Source of the DNA: Algoriphagus iocasae
GTDB taxonomy: Bacteria > Bacteroidota > Bacteroidia > Cytophagales > Cyclobacteriaceae
Length of the DNA: 64,000 nt
Reading direction: 5' to 3'
Assembly (NCBI RefSeq): GCF_014206875.1
Contig: NZ_JACIJO010000003.1
Coordinates: forward strand, 164,066-228,065
Every line of letters starts with the position of its first letter. The stretch's first letter is position 1. This document shows positions 25,674 to 36,051 of the stretch, one piece after another. A program made the position numbers and the translations under genes. The notes under the pieces are model-generated. The model was not told where the DNA came from and did no database searches. It was given only the letters and a program-made list of their open reading frames with translations.

Positions 25674-28600
25674 ATGGAACAAAGACCCTTTATCATTTAC
25701 AAATCCTCTGCTGGTTCAGGAAAGACCTATACGTTGACCCTGGAATACCTCAAACTTGCATTGCAGAGCCCCCATGCTTTCAAGCAAATCCTCGCTGTGA
25801 CTTTTACCAATAAAGCCACACAGGAGATGAAGGAGAGGATCGTGGAGGTTCTCAAAAGATTGCGAAATGAGGTGAATCCTGATGAGAAGCTTGATTCAGA
25901 ATTGATGAGCCATCTGAAGGTGGATGAATCGGGTTTGAAGGTATTAGCGCAGCAAACCTTAACAGCAATACTTCACGATTACGGCAGGTTTTCGGTTAGC
26001 ACCATTGATAGTTTCTTTCAAAAAGTAGTTCGGGCATTTGCTCGCGAAATAGACCTGAATGCCAAATTCGATGTGGAATTGGATCAGGATGCTGTGTTGG
26101 AACGAGTGGTAGACCGAGTGGTGATGCAGGTGATGGATGATGAATTCCTTCATAAATGGTTGGTTGATTATGCCTATGAACAGATCCAAAACAGTAAATC
26201 CTGGGATATAAGAAAAAATATCAGAGGACTAGGCAAACAGATATTTCAGGAGGATTTCAAAAAATATGCTCCAGAAATCAAAGAGTTTTTGAAGGAGAAA
26301 GAAAACATCAAACTCTTACAATCCTTTGTCAATGATCGAAAAAATGAAATCATCGGTATTGCAAAAGAACTGGGGAAACAAGCGGATTTGATTCGGGTTT
26401 CCAATGGATTGGAATGGTCGGATTTTAATAGAGGTTTTATAAAAGTTCTTGACAAACTTGGAGATCGAAACAATCCTTTACCAGAATTGACACCTGCTAC
26501 CCAGGCCAAAATAGATAATCCGGAAAGTTGGCATACGAAGTCAAGTAAAAAAATTGATGCGATTTTATCTGCCTACGACCAGGGATTGAATCAGATTTTA
26601 CATCAGATTTTATTCTTGACAGGAAAGTGGAATACGCTGCAGGCAATTGCAAAAAACACCTATGTCTATGGGGTTTTCAGGAATCTTTTGGAGGAATTGA
26701 CCCTGATCAAAGATGAGGAAAACATACTTTTGATTTCGGATGCCAATGAGTTTTTGAAAGAGATTACCAAAGGAAATGACACGCCATTTATCTATGAAAA
26801 AGTTGGGAATCAATACAAGAACTTCCTGATAGACGAATTTCAAGATACCTCAGGATTTCAGTGGGATAGTTTTAAACCTCTCTTAGAAAATTCGCTTGGA
26901 AATGGCCAGACCAATTTACTCGTGGGAGATGTCAAGCAATCCATTTACCGCTGGCGAGGTGGGGAAATGAAATTATTGCTTTCTCAGGTAGAAGAGGAAA
27001 TAGGAGAGAAAAGGATTCAAATAGAAAACCTGGATACCAATTTCCGAAGCCTTCCTAACATCATCAATTTTAATAATGCTGTTTTTAAAGCTTTGCCAGA
27101 GGCAATGGAAGCTGTTTTAAGTTCCAGCTATGGCGTAGAAGATCCCCAAATTCTTTCTCAGGCTTATTTGGATTCTTTTCAAAAAATCTCTCCGAAAAAA
27201 GAAGAGTCTGATTTTAAAGGAAAAGTGAAATTGGAATTTATCGATGCAAAAGCAGATGGAGAGGAAGAGAAATTCGATGAACTTGCTTTAAAAAAGCTTC
27301 CTGACCTAGTCATGGAACTACAAGATCATGGATATGAACTGAAGGATATTGCATTTCTGGTAAGAAAAAAGGATCAAGGTGAGGCAATCGCAGATCATTT
27401 AATGGCCTATGCAGCTGAGAATCCTGATTCTGATTATCGCTTTGACGTTTTATCTGATGAATCCATGTTTCTCAATAAAGCTGCATCTGTCAAAGCTTTG
27501 ATTTCAGGTTTTAAATACCTGCATCAGCCTGCTGACAAAGTACAATACAAGACCATGTGGTATTATTTGGCGGTCTTAAGAGATATGCCTGTGGATCATG
27601 AATTATTCGCTTTGGATCAAATGCCTTGGGAGCTGGAAGAGCAAGTACGGCTGTTTAAGGAAAAAGAAAATTTAATGCTCCAGTTGCCTCTTATGGAGGC
27701 TTTGGAAGAATTAATCAAGGTACTTGGCTTAATGGAGTTAGGCTTTGAGCTGGCCTATATTTCTGGCTTCAAAGAGGCTGTTTATGATTTTACGGCAACT
27801 AACCGAGCTGATCTAAGTGGATTTTTGGATTGGTGGGATGTTAATCAATTCAAACGAACAGTTAAGATTCCTGAAGGACATAATGCAATGAGGATTTTAA
27901 CAATTCATAAATCCAAAGGGCTTCAGTTTAAAGTGGTAGTCATGCCATTTTTGAAATGGGACATTTTTGATGCTAAGAAGGAAAATGTGGTTTGGTCTCC
28001 ATTCGAGGATCGTGAAAAAGGACTTTCAGCTATTATCCCTTTGACCATTACCAGCAGTTTGGCGGATTCTGATTTTAGGGAAACTTATGCAGAGGAAGCT
28101 ACTATGGCTTATCTAGATAGTCTGAATATGCTTTATGTGGCCCTCACAAGGGCAGAAGATGTGTTTATAGGCTATGTTCCCTATAAAGAAAAAATAGGTT
28201 CTCAGAATTACATTGAGGTTCAAATCCAGCAACTTATTGAAAATCAATTGAATTCAGAAGAGGGATTAAACCTTTCAACATGTTTTGACCTAGAGTCAAA
28301 AATCTTTGAGTTTGGTGATTGGCCAGAAAAGCAATCCAAAAATCAAATTCAAAAAATATCACCTAAGCTACGTTGGGCTTATAAAAATTGGTCCGAGTTG
28401 CTGACTCTAAAGAAGTATGCTGTTGATTTTTCGGTGGAGGGAATTGAGCAGCGGAAGAAGCAAAAGTTTGGTTTGATTGTTCATGAGATTTTAGAATTAT
28501 CATCAGATAAGGAATCTGCCTTACAGAATTTGCAGACTTTTTATTTTGATGGAAGATTGAATGAAGAAGAGAAACAACTGGTTGAAAGTCAGTTGGAGCA

Positions 28601-28883
28601 TCTTTTCACCAACTCTCTTTTCTCTTCATGGTTCGGTTCAAAAGGCATTCTACTTTCCGAACAAGGAATTCTCCTTCCAGGTGGAAGGCAAAAACGGCCC
28701 GATAGAATCATTCTTTCCGATGAAGAAGCCGTCATAGTTGATTTTAAAACCGGAGAAGCTAAAAGAAGCTATGCCAATCAAGTGAAAGAGTATATGGATT
28801 TGGTTTCACAACTTTCCAAAAAGCCTGCGAAAGGCTATTTGTGCTATTTAGAAACAGGAGTAATCGAGGAGGTTTATGCATAG
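25674..28883 (+). CDS. addA: AddA-like UvrD/Rep helicase-nuclease
   Basis: I use the ATG at 25674 (MEQRPFIIYKSSAGSGKT); the TTG at 25656 is less likely. The protein is 1069 residues. Walker A is SAGSGKT (12-18); helicase motifs continue with LAVTFTNKATQEMKERI, LIDEFQDTSGFQW, LLVGDVKQSIYRWRGG, ILTIHKSKGLQFKVV and MLYVALTRAEDV. The C-terminal PD-(D/E)XK nuclease motif is AVIVDFKTGE. This is the helicase-nuclease subunit of an AddAB-type complex, which processes double-strand ends for RecA loading. Its 3' end overlaps addB by 8 bp, so the subunits are translationally coupled. Confidence 0.92.
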   Translation: MEQRPFIIYKSSAGSGKTYTLTLEYLKLALQSPHAFKQILAVTFTNKATQEMKERIVEVLKRLRNEVNPDEKLDSELMSHLKVDESGLKVLAQQTLTAILHDYGRFSVSTIDSFFQKVVRAFAREIDLNAKFDVELDQDAVLERVVDRVVMQVMDDEFLHKWLVDYAYEQIQNSKSWDIRKNIRGLGKQIFQEDFKKYAPEIKEFLKEKENIKLLQSFVNDRKNEIIGIAKELGKQADLIRVSNGLEWSDFNRGFIKVLDKLGDRNNPLPELTPATQAKIDNPESWHTKSSKKIDAILSAYDQGLNQILHQILFLTGKWNTLQAIAKNTYVYGVFRNLLEELTLIKDEENILLISDANEFLKEITKGNDTPFIYEKVGNQYKNFLIDEFQDTSGFQWDSFKPLLENSLGNGQTNLLVGDVKQSIYRWRGGEMKLLLSQVEEEIGEKRIQIENLDTNFRSLPNIINFNNAVFKALPEAMEAVLSSSYGVEDPQILSQAYLDSFQKISPKKEESDFKGKVKLEFIDAKADGEEEKFDELALKKLPDLVMELQDHGYELKDIAFLVRKKDQGEAIADHLMAYAAENPDSDYRFDVLSDESMFLNKAASVKALISGFKYLHQPADKVQYKTMWYYLAVLRDMPVDHELFALDQMPWELEEQVRLFKEKENLMLQLPLMEALEELIKVLGLMELGFELAYISGFKEAVYDFTATNRADLSGFLDWWDVNQFKRTVKIPEGHNAMRILTIHKSKGLQFKVVVMPFLKWDIFDAKKENVVWSPFEDREKGLSAIIPLTITSSLADSDFRETYAEEATMAYLDSLNMLYVALTRAEDVFIGYVPYKEKIGSQNYIEVQIQQLIENQLNSEEGLNLSTCFDLESKIFEFGDWPEKQSKNQIQKISPKLRWAYKNWSELLTLKKYAVDFSVEGIEQRKKQKFGLIVHEILELSSDKESALQNLQTFYFDGRLNEEEKQLVESQLEHLFTNSLFSSWFGSKGILLSEQGILLPGGRQKRPDRIILSDEEAVIVDFKTGEAKRSYANQVKEYMDLVSQLSKKPAKGYLCYLETGVIEEVYA

Positions 28884-31740
28884 TTTTTTAAGAAATACAG
28901 CTCAAGAGATTCTGGCAAGCGGGGTTGATCTTCAGAAACAAACCATCGTTTTACCTAACAGACGTGCGGGATTGTTTTTTACCCAACATCTGGGAAGTCT
29001 GATAACAGAACCGACATGGATGCCGGAAGTAAAAACAATAGAGGATATCTTTTTTCAACTGGCAGGAAATCGGCCTGCAGATGACCTGACTTTGATTTTT
29101 GAACTGTATCGAGTGTATCAAGATCTCAATCCTGAAGCAGAGACTTTTGATCGCTTTTATTTCTGGGGAGAGATGATCTTGAAGGATTTCAATGATGTGG
29201 ATCAGTTTATGGCTGACTCCAGCAAATTGTACCATCATTTATCAGAAATCAAGGAATTAGAGTCGGATTTGAGTTTTTTGACTGAAAGTCAAGTTGAGTT
29301 AATCCGACAATTTTGGTCCTCTTTTGAGCGACAGGATAGAGATCATCAAGAGAAGTTTTTGAAGTTCTGGCAATTGCTTAGCCCTCTTTATACCAGTTTT
29401 CAAGCATCTTTGGCTGTTTCTGGATTGGCTTATTCTGGGAAGCTTTACAGACAAGTTGCAGAGTCTCTTAGTGCAATTCCAAAACCGGATAAGGTTCATC
29501 ATTTTATTGGCTTCAATGCCTTTACTGGGACAGAAGAAGCGCTAATCAAACACTATCTGACGGAATTTGATGCTAAGATTTATTGGGATGTGGATTCCTA
29601 TTATTTGGATGATCAAGTGCAGGAGGCAGGATTATTTTTTAGAGAATATCAAAAGGATAATGTATTTGGCCCGACTTTTCCAGAACATATTCCCACTCAG
29701 ATTGAGGATAGAAAGGCAACTATTAAAACTTATGCCACGCCTCTGAAAGTTAATCAAGCCAATTTGGTTGGATCAATTCTGGAAAAAATACCTCAAGGAG
29801 AAGCATGGGAGGAGACTGTAGTGATTTTGCCGGATGAGCAGATGTTATTTCCGGTGTTACACACCTTGCCTGATCAGGTGGACAAGGTCAATGTCACTAT
29901 GGGTTATCCTGTCAAAAATGCACCTGTCTATTCTTTCTTAGAAGCTGTTCTCGAATTGCAGCGATTTTTCAAAGTGGAGGATGGAAAGATTCTGTTTTAT
30001 CATACTCCTGTCAAAGACCTGCTGAGTTCCATTTATCTGAAGAGTGAGAATCCAGGATTTACTGAGAAGTTGATGGAGGAAATGCAGCATTTAAATCAGA
30101 TTTATATTTCTTCTGAAAAACTACATTCCGGAGGAGAGCTTTATCAATTGATTTTTCAAAAGCTCGATAATGATGCTCTATTTTCCTATTTGGCCAATTT
30201 GATGGAGGCATTAGCTGAAAGATTGGAAGAGGAACCACTTCAGCGATCTTACCTCTATCAGTGTTTTAAGCAATTAAACAGGTTACGTGAGATTTTTGCG
30301 GGTCAAGATATTCTCAGTATCAATCGAGAGTTCTTTATCCGTCTTTTCCGGCAGATCTTCAGAGAGGTGAAATTGCCTTTTGAGGGAGAACCCTTGCAAG
30401 GGCTGCAAATCATGGGAGTTTTGGAATCGAGGAACTTGGACTTTAAACGTGTGATCATTTGCAATATGAATGAGGATAGTTTTCCTCCGGCTGCAGGGCT
30501 GAACTCGATGATCCCTTTTAATATCCGGAAAGCCTTTGGATTGCCTGTTCAAGAGCAAAATGACTCCATTTATGCCTACACTTTTTATCGATTGCTTCAT
30601 AGTGCTGAGGAAGTACACATGATCTATACAACAGCTTCAGATCAGGGAAAAGCTGGAGAGAAAAGTAGGTATATCCAGCAAATGGGAGTTGAGTTGGGCC
30701 GTGAAATAGGAGAGGAAGTGCTTTATATTCCAATTGACCAAAAGTCACCTGAAGCAATTTCCATTGAAAAAAATGAGGAAGTTCTGGGTTTGCTGGACAA
30801 ATATCTAATTCAAGAAAATGGGCAATCCAAAACTTCATTTTCTCCATCTGCTTTAAATGTCTTTCTGGATTGCAGGTTGAAATTTTACCTTCACTATTTG
30901 GCTAATATCCAAGAAAAGGAGGAAGTCAGTGAAGAGATTGATGCTGCAGTTTTTGGGAATCTTGCCCATTTGAGCATGGAGTTTTTGTATCAGGATTTTG
31001 CTATACGGAAAGGAAGAAATGTACTGGAGAAGGATGATTTTGAGGAATTGGGCAAAAACTGGGTGTTTGTAGCTATTGAGAAAGCGATACGCAAGTTTTA
31101 CCATTTGGAAGAGCAAGCTGATACTAAGTTGAATGGCCAGATGGCTATCGCCAGAGATGTATTGCAGCGCTATTTGCAGCAGATTTTAAAAATCGATCAG
31201 GAATCTGCACCATTCCGATTGATTTCCTTGGAAAAAGAAAAAGAGTACCATGCAGGACTTGAAATAGAGACTTCAATAGGGAAGCAAACTGTTTCTTTAA
31301 AGGGAATAATTGACAGGGTAGATGAGCATCTGGGATCGGTGAGGTTAATCGATTATAAATCAGGTCAGGATAACAAAACATTTCCTGATATCCATTCGCT
31401 TTTCGATCGAGAAAATAAATCTAGAAACAAGGCTGCGATGCAAACCATGTTTTATGGGTTGATTTATCAGGCGACTAATCCTACCAATTTATTGCCCTTG
31501 AAACCTGCGATTTTCAATTTGAGGGAGATGTTTGGAGATGACTTTAATCCTTATTTGCAGCAAAAAGCGCCTTATAAAACGGGAATTGAAGTCAAAGATT
31601 ATAGGGACTATGAGGAGGAGTATCAATCAGGATTGAAATCACTGTTAGAGGATATTTACAATCCTGACTCTCCATTCAATCAAACAGAAGATCTAAAAAA
31701 ATGCGAATATTGTCCGTATAAAGAGATTTGTGGGAGGTAA
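28876..31740 (+). CDS. addB: AddB-like nuclease subunit with iron-sulfur cluster motif
   Basis: A 954-residue protein. The N-terminal part is a degenerate helicase (TIVLPNRRAGLFFTQHL). The C-terminal part is a PD-(D/E)XK nuclease with LIDYKSG. The 4Fe-4S ligands are split around the nuclease as in Bacillus AddB: a Cys in NVFLDCRLKFYL and the terminal C-x2-C-x5-C in KKCEYCPYKEICG. With addA it forms the end-resecting AddAB complex. Both subunits keep a nuclease motif, as expected for AddAB rather than RecBCD. Confidence 0.92.
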   Translation: MHSFLRNTAQEILASGVDLQKQTIVLPNRRAGLFFTQHLGSLITEPTWMPEVKTIEDIFFQLAGNRPADDLTLIFELYRVYQDLNPEAETFDRFYFWGEMILKDFNDVDQFMADSSKLYHHLSEIKELESDLSFLTESQVELIRQFWSSFERQDRDHQEKFLKFWQLLSPLYTSFQASLAVSGLAYSGKLYRQVAESLSAIPKPDKVHHFIGFNAFTGTEEALIKHYLTEFDAKIYWDVDSYYLDDQVQEAGLFFREYQKDNVFGPTFPEHIPTQIEDRKATIKTYATPLKVNQANLVGSILEKIPQGEAWEETVVILPDEQMLFPVLHTLPDQVDKVNVTMGYPVKNAPVYSFLEAVLELQRFFKVEDGKILFYHTPVKDLLSSIYLKSENPGFTEKLMEEMQHLNQIYISSEKLHSGGELYQLIFQKLDNDALFSYLANLMEALAERLEEEPLQRSYLYQCFKQLNRLREIFAGQDILSINREFFIRLFRQIFREVKLPFEGEPLQGLQIMGVLESRNLDFKRVIICNMNEDSFPPAAGLNSMIPFNIRKAFGLPVQEQNDSIYAYTFYRLLHSAEEVHMIYTTASDQGKAGEKSRYIQQMGVELGREIGEEVLYIPIDQKSPEAISIEKNEEVLGLLDKYLIQENGQSKTSFSPSALNVFLDCRLKFYLHYLANIQEKEEVSEEIDAAVFGNLAHLSMEFLYQDFAIRKGRNVLEKDDFEELGKNWVFVAIEKAIRKFYHLEEQADTKLNGQMAIARDVLQRYLQQILKIDQESAPFRLISLEKEKEYHAGLEIETSIGKQTVSLKGIIDRVDEHLGSVRLIDYKSGQDNKTFPDIHSLFDRENKSRNKAAMQTMFYGLIYQATNPTNLLPLKPAIFNLREMFGDDFNPYLQQKAPYKTGIEVKDYRDYEEEYQSGLKSLLEDIYNPDSPFNQTEDLKKCEYCPYKEICGR

Positions 31741-31758
31741 TGTTGCTATGATCTTTGA

Positions 31759-32391
31759 TTAGAACATGAGGCCTGCCCTGAAAACAAAGCTTCGAAATAG
31801 GTAATTGTTTTCAAAGAAAGAACTAAATCCTGGAGGTAAGTCATCACTTTGAATTTGGGTGGAACCCGGTGAGGCGAAAGTCCCTGCTAGCTCGGAGAAT
31901 TGTTGGTGTTTATAGGCAAAACTTAATGTCAGGGTTGACTTTCCTTTTTTAGAAGGGAAACTTGCTCCCAAGGAGGGACTGATTAAGTGTCCTCCTTCGT
32001 ACCAGTTTTTATTCCATTCAGTTTCTGTTTTTTTCTCCAAAAGGGCCGACCCACCCCCAATGTCCAATCCGGCAAAAATTCTGGACTTTCCTTCTTGGCC
32101 TAAAAAGCCTCTCCACCCCAATGCAATGGGGATAATGGAGATATCTTCGTATTGATCTAGTCCAACTGAGAAACCGATTACATGATTTGGATTTATTCGG
32201 ACTCCATGGAACGTGATGAAACTGATATCAATCCTATTTTCTTTTTGCCCAGTCATTTGCTCCGCTCTTTTCCCTAACAAAAAGCCTAGCTCTGTCTGAT
32301 TGAAATAGACTTTACTCTGCCCAAGACTGGCAAAGCAAATGAAAAGGCTAAAAAAGAGTAGAATAGTGATTTTTTGTGCCATCTGCTTCAA
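31759..32391 (-). CDS. Putative outer-membrane beta-barrel protein
   Basis: A 210-residue protein with a signal peptide (about 1-24, FASLGQ), alternating hydrophobic strands (IALGWRGFLG, STLTLSFAYKHQQF, RSFVFRAGLMF) and a C-terminal Phe, as in outer-membrane barrels. It is too short for a transporter and resembles 8-stranded OmpA-like or PorT-like barrels without a clear family match. Its ATG overlaps the stop of the LVIVD lipoprotein gene (ATGA, 32388-32391), so the two are co-expressed and may interact at the outer membrane. It is convergent with addB. Confidence 0.7.
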   Translation of the reverse strand: MKQMAQKITILLFFSLFICFASLGQSKVYFNQTELGFLLGKRAEQMTGQKENRIDISFITFHGVRINPNHVIGFSVGLDQYEDISIIPIALGWRGFLGQEGKSRIFAGLDIGGGSALLEKKTETEWNKNWYEGGHLISPSLGASFPSKKGKSTLTLSFAYKHQQFSELAGTFASPGSTQIQSDDLPPGFSSFFENNYLFRSFVFRAGLMF

Positions 32392-33638
32392 TAGACATTG
32401 ACAGGGTTACTAACCTGGATACAGCTAAGTTTTTTGAGTTGTGATGGCTTTGAATAGTCAAATTGGCAAACGCCATCAGGCCCAATAACGATTAGGGATT
32501 TTGGTCCGGGAATCAGGTCAACTGACTTTTGATCGGTTAAAAATTCCAGTTGGTTTTGGTCAATTGCCAAAACATCTGAAACATTAAAGCTTTTTAAACC
32601 ATAAGATCCTTCTGCAATAAATAAGAAGTCCCCTGCCAATCCCAAACCATGCGGATTCTGCATGGGATACTGTTCCATCATATAAGGTCTATAAGGATCT
32701 TTAATGTTAATAACCTGAAGTTCATTCACTCCATTCCAGCATGCATTCCCATTTCTAAGTGTAACAAAGGCATATTCGGAATTTACCACAACTGGATCGC
32801 AAGCCTGAACATGTTCGTAAACCGACATTCGAGTAGGGGAACTAGGAGTGCTGGCATCATAAATATGCATTCCGACATTTGAGCCTATAAACAATTTGTC
32901 CTCAAAAGGGAAGATGGTTTCAATTCCCCATCCTAGATCAATAGGTTTCACAAAATTAGGATCATCTGCATTTTCTACATTAAATACCCGAAGTGTACTT
33001 TCGTCCACAGCATATAAATGACCACTGGAAAGTGTGAATCTGGCCATAGATCCACCAACTCCATAGCTTTTGGAAGCAGCGGAGAAATTTGATGAAAAAC
33101 TCATGCTGGCATCCATAAACCATGTGCCTTCCCTGTGCCACATTGGGTTGTCAGAAGTGATTACAGTATCCTTGAACGTGATGACTTCTCCGGTATCATG
33201 TCGATACATATGAGTAAAGACATCTTCCACTCTTTTTACCAATTTAATATCATTGATATTGCTGATGTCAAATGCCAATAAATCCACATAATTATCGGCA
33301 TATAGGATGTCACCGTTTACCGCCATATCAATATTCCCAGCAATAGGAATAAAACTTAGGTTAGTGGGATTGGATGGGTTTGAATTGTTCAGAATATGTA
33401 TTCCTTTCGTAGGCTCATTGATAAAAAGATAATCCTTGTAAATGTAGATTTTACCTGGATTGTCCAATGGCTTTGCTGGTTCTGTAGAAATAACTCTAGC
33501 CCGGATATCGCTCATTTCCAGATAAACAGGAAGCATAGTTCGATACGTATAGGTAGTGGTTAATTCATCTTGGCAGGAGAAAAATACCATGACTGTCAGC
33601 AAAAGTAAAATGCTTTTTGGGAGAATGAAATATTTCAT
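32388..33638 (-). CDS. LVIVD-repeat lipoprotein
   Basis: A 416-residue protein with a lipoprotein signal (VMVFFSC-Q, Cys at about 22). The body is a chain of beta-propeller-like LVIVD repeats: YIYKDYLFINEPTKGIHILNNSNPSNPTN, LYAVDESTLRVFNVENADDPNF, LFIGSNVGMHIYDASTPSSPT, LQVINIKDPYRPYMMEQY, LFIAEGSYGLKSFNVSDV, each listed here in part. LVIVD proteins are secreted or surface-exposed in Bacteroidota and have no firm function. It is coupled to the downstream small barrel gene. Confidence 0.85.
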   Translation of the reverse strand: MKYFILPKSILLLLTVMVFFSCQDELTTTYTYRTMLPVYLEMSDIRARVISTEPAKPLDNPGKIYIYKDYLFINEPTKGIHILNNSNPSNPTNLSFIPIAGNIDMAVNGDILYADNYVDLLAFDISNINDIKLVKRVEDVFTHMYRHDTGEVITFKDTVITSDNPMWHREGTWFMDASMSFSSNFSAASKSYGVGGSMARFTLSSGHLYAVDESTLRVFNVENADDPNFVKPIDLGWGIETIFPFEDKLFIGSNVGMHIYDASTPSSPTRMSVYEHVQACDPVVVNSEYAFVTLRNGNACWNGVNELQVINIKDPYRPYMMEQYPMQNPHGLGLAGDFLFIAEGSYGLKSFNVSDVLAIDQNQLEFLTDQKSVDLIPGPKSLIVIGPDGVCQFDYSKPSQLKKLSCIQVSNPVNVY

Positions 33639-33776
33639 GATACTACGATTTTGGTAAAAATAAAGAGTATAGTTTAGTGACGTTTCAAAATAAAAAATCG
33701 CAACAACTCAAATGAAAAGTATTTTATAAGGTGCCTGTTAAATGAATCGGAATCGGTAATAAGCTTGTCTTTTTAT

Positions 33777-34229
33777 TTAAATCACTTCTTTAGCCACTTT
33801 CATATGAAGTTCATTCATCATCATCAATGCTGCCGAACCGTACCATTCTTTTAAATCCATTTTTAATACCCCAGCTTTAATAGAAGGGTCTGTTTCTGTT
33901 AAAGCCTGAGCTTCTTCTATACTTTCTACCGCAAAGAAATAAAGGCCTCTTAGCTCTTCATTTCCAAAAAAAGGTCCAGCCATTACCAATTTACCTTCCT
34001 CAGCCATTTTGTTGATATTGGCCATGTGGCCTTCCTGGAGTTTACTTTTTTCCTCCTCTGAGTATTCGTTTACTTTATCACCGCGATAAAGGAAAGCAAT
34101 TACGTACTTTTTCATTCCGTATTGATCGGCTCCGACTTCCTCGGCAAGTTTTTGATCATATTCGGATTGACCATAAGATAATCCAATGGAACATATCATA
34201 AGAGCGGCAAAGAGGAATATACATTTCAT
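33777..34229 (-). CDS. YciI-like domain protein with signal peptide
   Basis: A 150-residue protein with a signal peptide (1-20, GLSYGQ). A dimeric alpha+beta YCII-type domain follows: YVIAFLYRGDKVNEYS, HMANINKMAEEGKLVMAGPFFG, LRGLYFFAVESIEEAQAL, DPSIKAGVLKMDLKEWYGS. YciI proteins lack a settled function; the conserved His (EGHMANI) may be an active-site residue. Export of this domain is a Bacteroidota habit. It is 13 bp downstream of the DUF389 gene on the same strand. Confidence 0.85.
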   Translation of the reverse strand: MKCIFLFAALMICSIGLSYGQSEYDQKLAEEVGADQYGMKKYVIAFLYRGDKVNEYSEEEKSKLQEGHMANINKMAEEGKLVMAGPFFGNEELRGLYFFAVESIEEAQALTETDPSIKAGVLKMDLKEWYGSAALMMMNELHMKVAKEVI

Positions 34230-34242
34230 TACGGATGGGAGG

Positions 34243-35619
34243 TTAGTTAATAATAAATCCGATGGTATCGGATTTTGTTCTGATTTTTAGCCAATTGTTC
34301 AATTTATCTTTTTCTTCATTCGTAGGCTTCCCTGAAAATTCTGCATAGGCGATCAGGAGCGTATCAATGGAGTTTTTTTCAAGATTAGTAATCAGCGAAC
34401 GGTTTAAGCTGAATTTACGAATTTTTGGATGGTTGATTTTAGCCTCCTTGGCAATATCATTTCCTAAAAATCGAACTGTCCCATAGGCGGCCACTTCATT
34501 TTCCAAAAATGCGATCTTTTCATCCTTATCCTGAATTAACTTTTCATTCCGCTCGTATAGATCTTTTAGAATATCAGATCGAAGGATATTGATATCGGTG
34601 ATGCCAGAGTTATTTTGATTGATGACAATTTCCGTATCGGTCAGTCCAAAGTTCATAGCTTTCTCTTTTATGATATCAATTGACTCTTTGCTGATAGGTT
34701 CACCGATCAAGTTCACCATGATAGATTTTTCCGTAGTGGAATAGTTGATGTTGCTACTTAAAACCTGCGTGGCTGGAAAGACCATTTCCTGACTTAAAAA
34801 AGTTTTTGCCTGCTCTTCCCAGATTGATCTCACGACAATTCCATAAGCGAGATAGATACTTGGTACGATCGTGATGATGGTGAAAATCGTGATATAGGTC
34901 TGTACTCTTTTTTCTTTTTTATGATCCATAAATTCCTTTTTCGGGAATTTCATAAACCGAACAATCAGATATGTCGACAAACTGATGAAAACTGAATTGA
35001 TGCAAAAAAGGTAAAAAGCACCGATAAAATAGTAAAGGTTTAAGGTGGCCAAACCATAACCAGCAGTACAGAGAGGAGGCATCAAAGCAGTGGCAATTGC
35101 GACCCCAGGTATGGCATTACTTTTCTCTTTTCGGGAACCTGCAATGATACCGGCGAGTCCTCCAAATAGAGCGATCAAAACATCCCAAATTGTTGGTTCG
35201 GTTCGAGCCAAAAGTTCTGATTGGGCATCGTCCAAAGGAGTGAAATAAAAGTAAATTGTTGAGGTTAAAATCGCGATAAAAACTGCTGTTCCCAGACTTC
35301 GTAAAGAGCGTTTCAAAAGCTCAAAATCATTGATGCCAGCAGCAAGTCCAATACCCATAATTGGACCCATCAAAGGAGAGATTAACATCGCTCCAATTAC
35401 CACTGCAGTAGAGTTGACATTGAGTCCGATGGAGGCGACAAAAATTGCGAAAATCAGGATCCAAAGATTAGCCCCTTTAAACTCCACATTCTTCTTGATG
35501 TCCTCAATTGTTTCTAATTCATCTTCCTTTCCTTCTTGTAAATCGAATCGATTTATAAGGTTGAGGAGGAACCTAATAAAATTGTTTTTATTCTTTTTAG
35601 GGACTTTACTTTCTTCCAT
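34243..35619 (-). CDS. DUF389 family membrane protein
   Basis: A 458-residue protein. A cytosolic N-terminus is followed by a membrane domain of about five or six helices with the family hallmarks VVIGAMLISPLMGPIMGIGL and GVAIATALMPPLCTAGYGLA, then a long soluble C-terminal part with a coiled-coil-like segment (YERNEKLIQDKDEKIAFLENE). The family (TIGR00341-like) has no known function; the paired Pro-rich membrane motifs suggest a transporter or channel. It is the first gene of a two-gene unit with the YciI-like gene. Confidence 0.88.
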   Translation of the reverse strand: MEESKVPKKNKNNFIRFLLNLINRFDLQEGKEDELETIEDIKKNVEFKGANLWILIFAIFVASIGLNVNSTAVVIGAMLISPLMGPIMGIGLAAGINDFELLKRSLRSLGTAVFIAILTSTIYFYFTPLDDAQSELLARTEPTIWDVLIALFGGLAGIIAGSRKEKSNAIPGVAIATALMPPLCTAGYGLATLNLYYFIGAFYLFCINSVFISLSTYLIVRFMKFPKKEFMDHKKEKRVQTYITIFTIITIVPSIYLAYGIVVRSIWEEQAKTFLSQEMVFPATQVLSSNINYSTTEKSIMVNLIGEPISKESIDIIKEKAMNFGLTDTEIVINQNNSGITDINILRSDILKDLYERNEKLIQDKDEKIAFLENEVAAYGTVRFLGNDIAKEAKINHPKIRKFSLNRSLITNLEKNSIDTLLIAYAEFSGKPTNEEKDKLNNWLKIRTKSDTIGFIIN

Positions 35620-36051
35620 ATGGGAGGGAATTATTCTCGGAGTAAATTAAGAAAATAAAGCCTTCACTTTTTTCAAAGCCGGTCTAATTCTTTTATAGGA
35701 AACCTCTATGAGGCTGAAATTTTTGGAACAATTAATGCTATCTTATTCTACAGCTACTGCAATTTTTATACTTATAATTCACTTTATTTGAAAATACTTA
35801 ATCAATTGATTTGTAATTTTTTAAAACTGTTTTAGATAAAACGTAATAAGTTAAGGCTAAATAAATTAGCCTAGGCTAAAAATTTAAATTTCATTTTTTT
35901 CAGCCTCTCAACATCGATTTGATTTTTGAATAGATGGATAATTATGATTTTAGAAGAAGCTTGACCGAAAAGAGAAGTTAAAATTGGAATTACCTAAGTT
36001 TTGTTGATATTTGAACGGTAGTATCACATCAACTATTTTTAAAATAATCCG
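35620..36051. promoter_or_regulatory. AT-rich 432-bp gap with a triple-heptamer palindrome
   Basis: There is no gene between the DUF389 gene (minus) and the receiver-domain gene (plus). The gap contains AGGCTAA (35854-35860), a 5-nt spacer, TTAGCCT (35866-35872) and AGGCTAA (35873-35879). The last two form the perfect 14-bp palindrome TTAGCCTAGGCTAA. The AT-only palindrome AAATTTAAATTT follows. This looks like an operator, but no consensus is recognised. Confidence 0.45.

Noticed and set aside
25622..25813. A 63-aa ORF with a hydrophobic N-terminus upstream of addA
   Set aside because: It overlaps addA in another frame and its C-terminal part is a frame-shifted reading of the helicase Walker A region, so it is not a separate secreted peptide.
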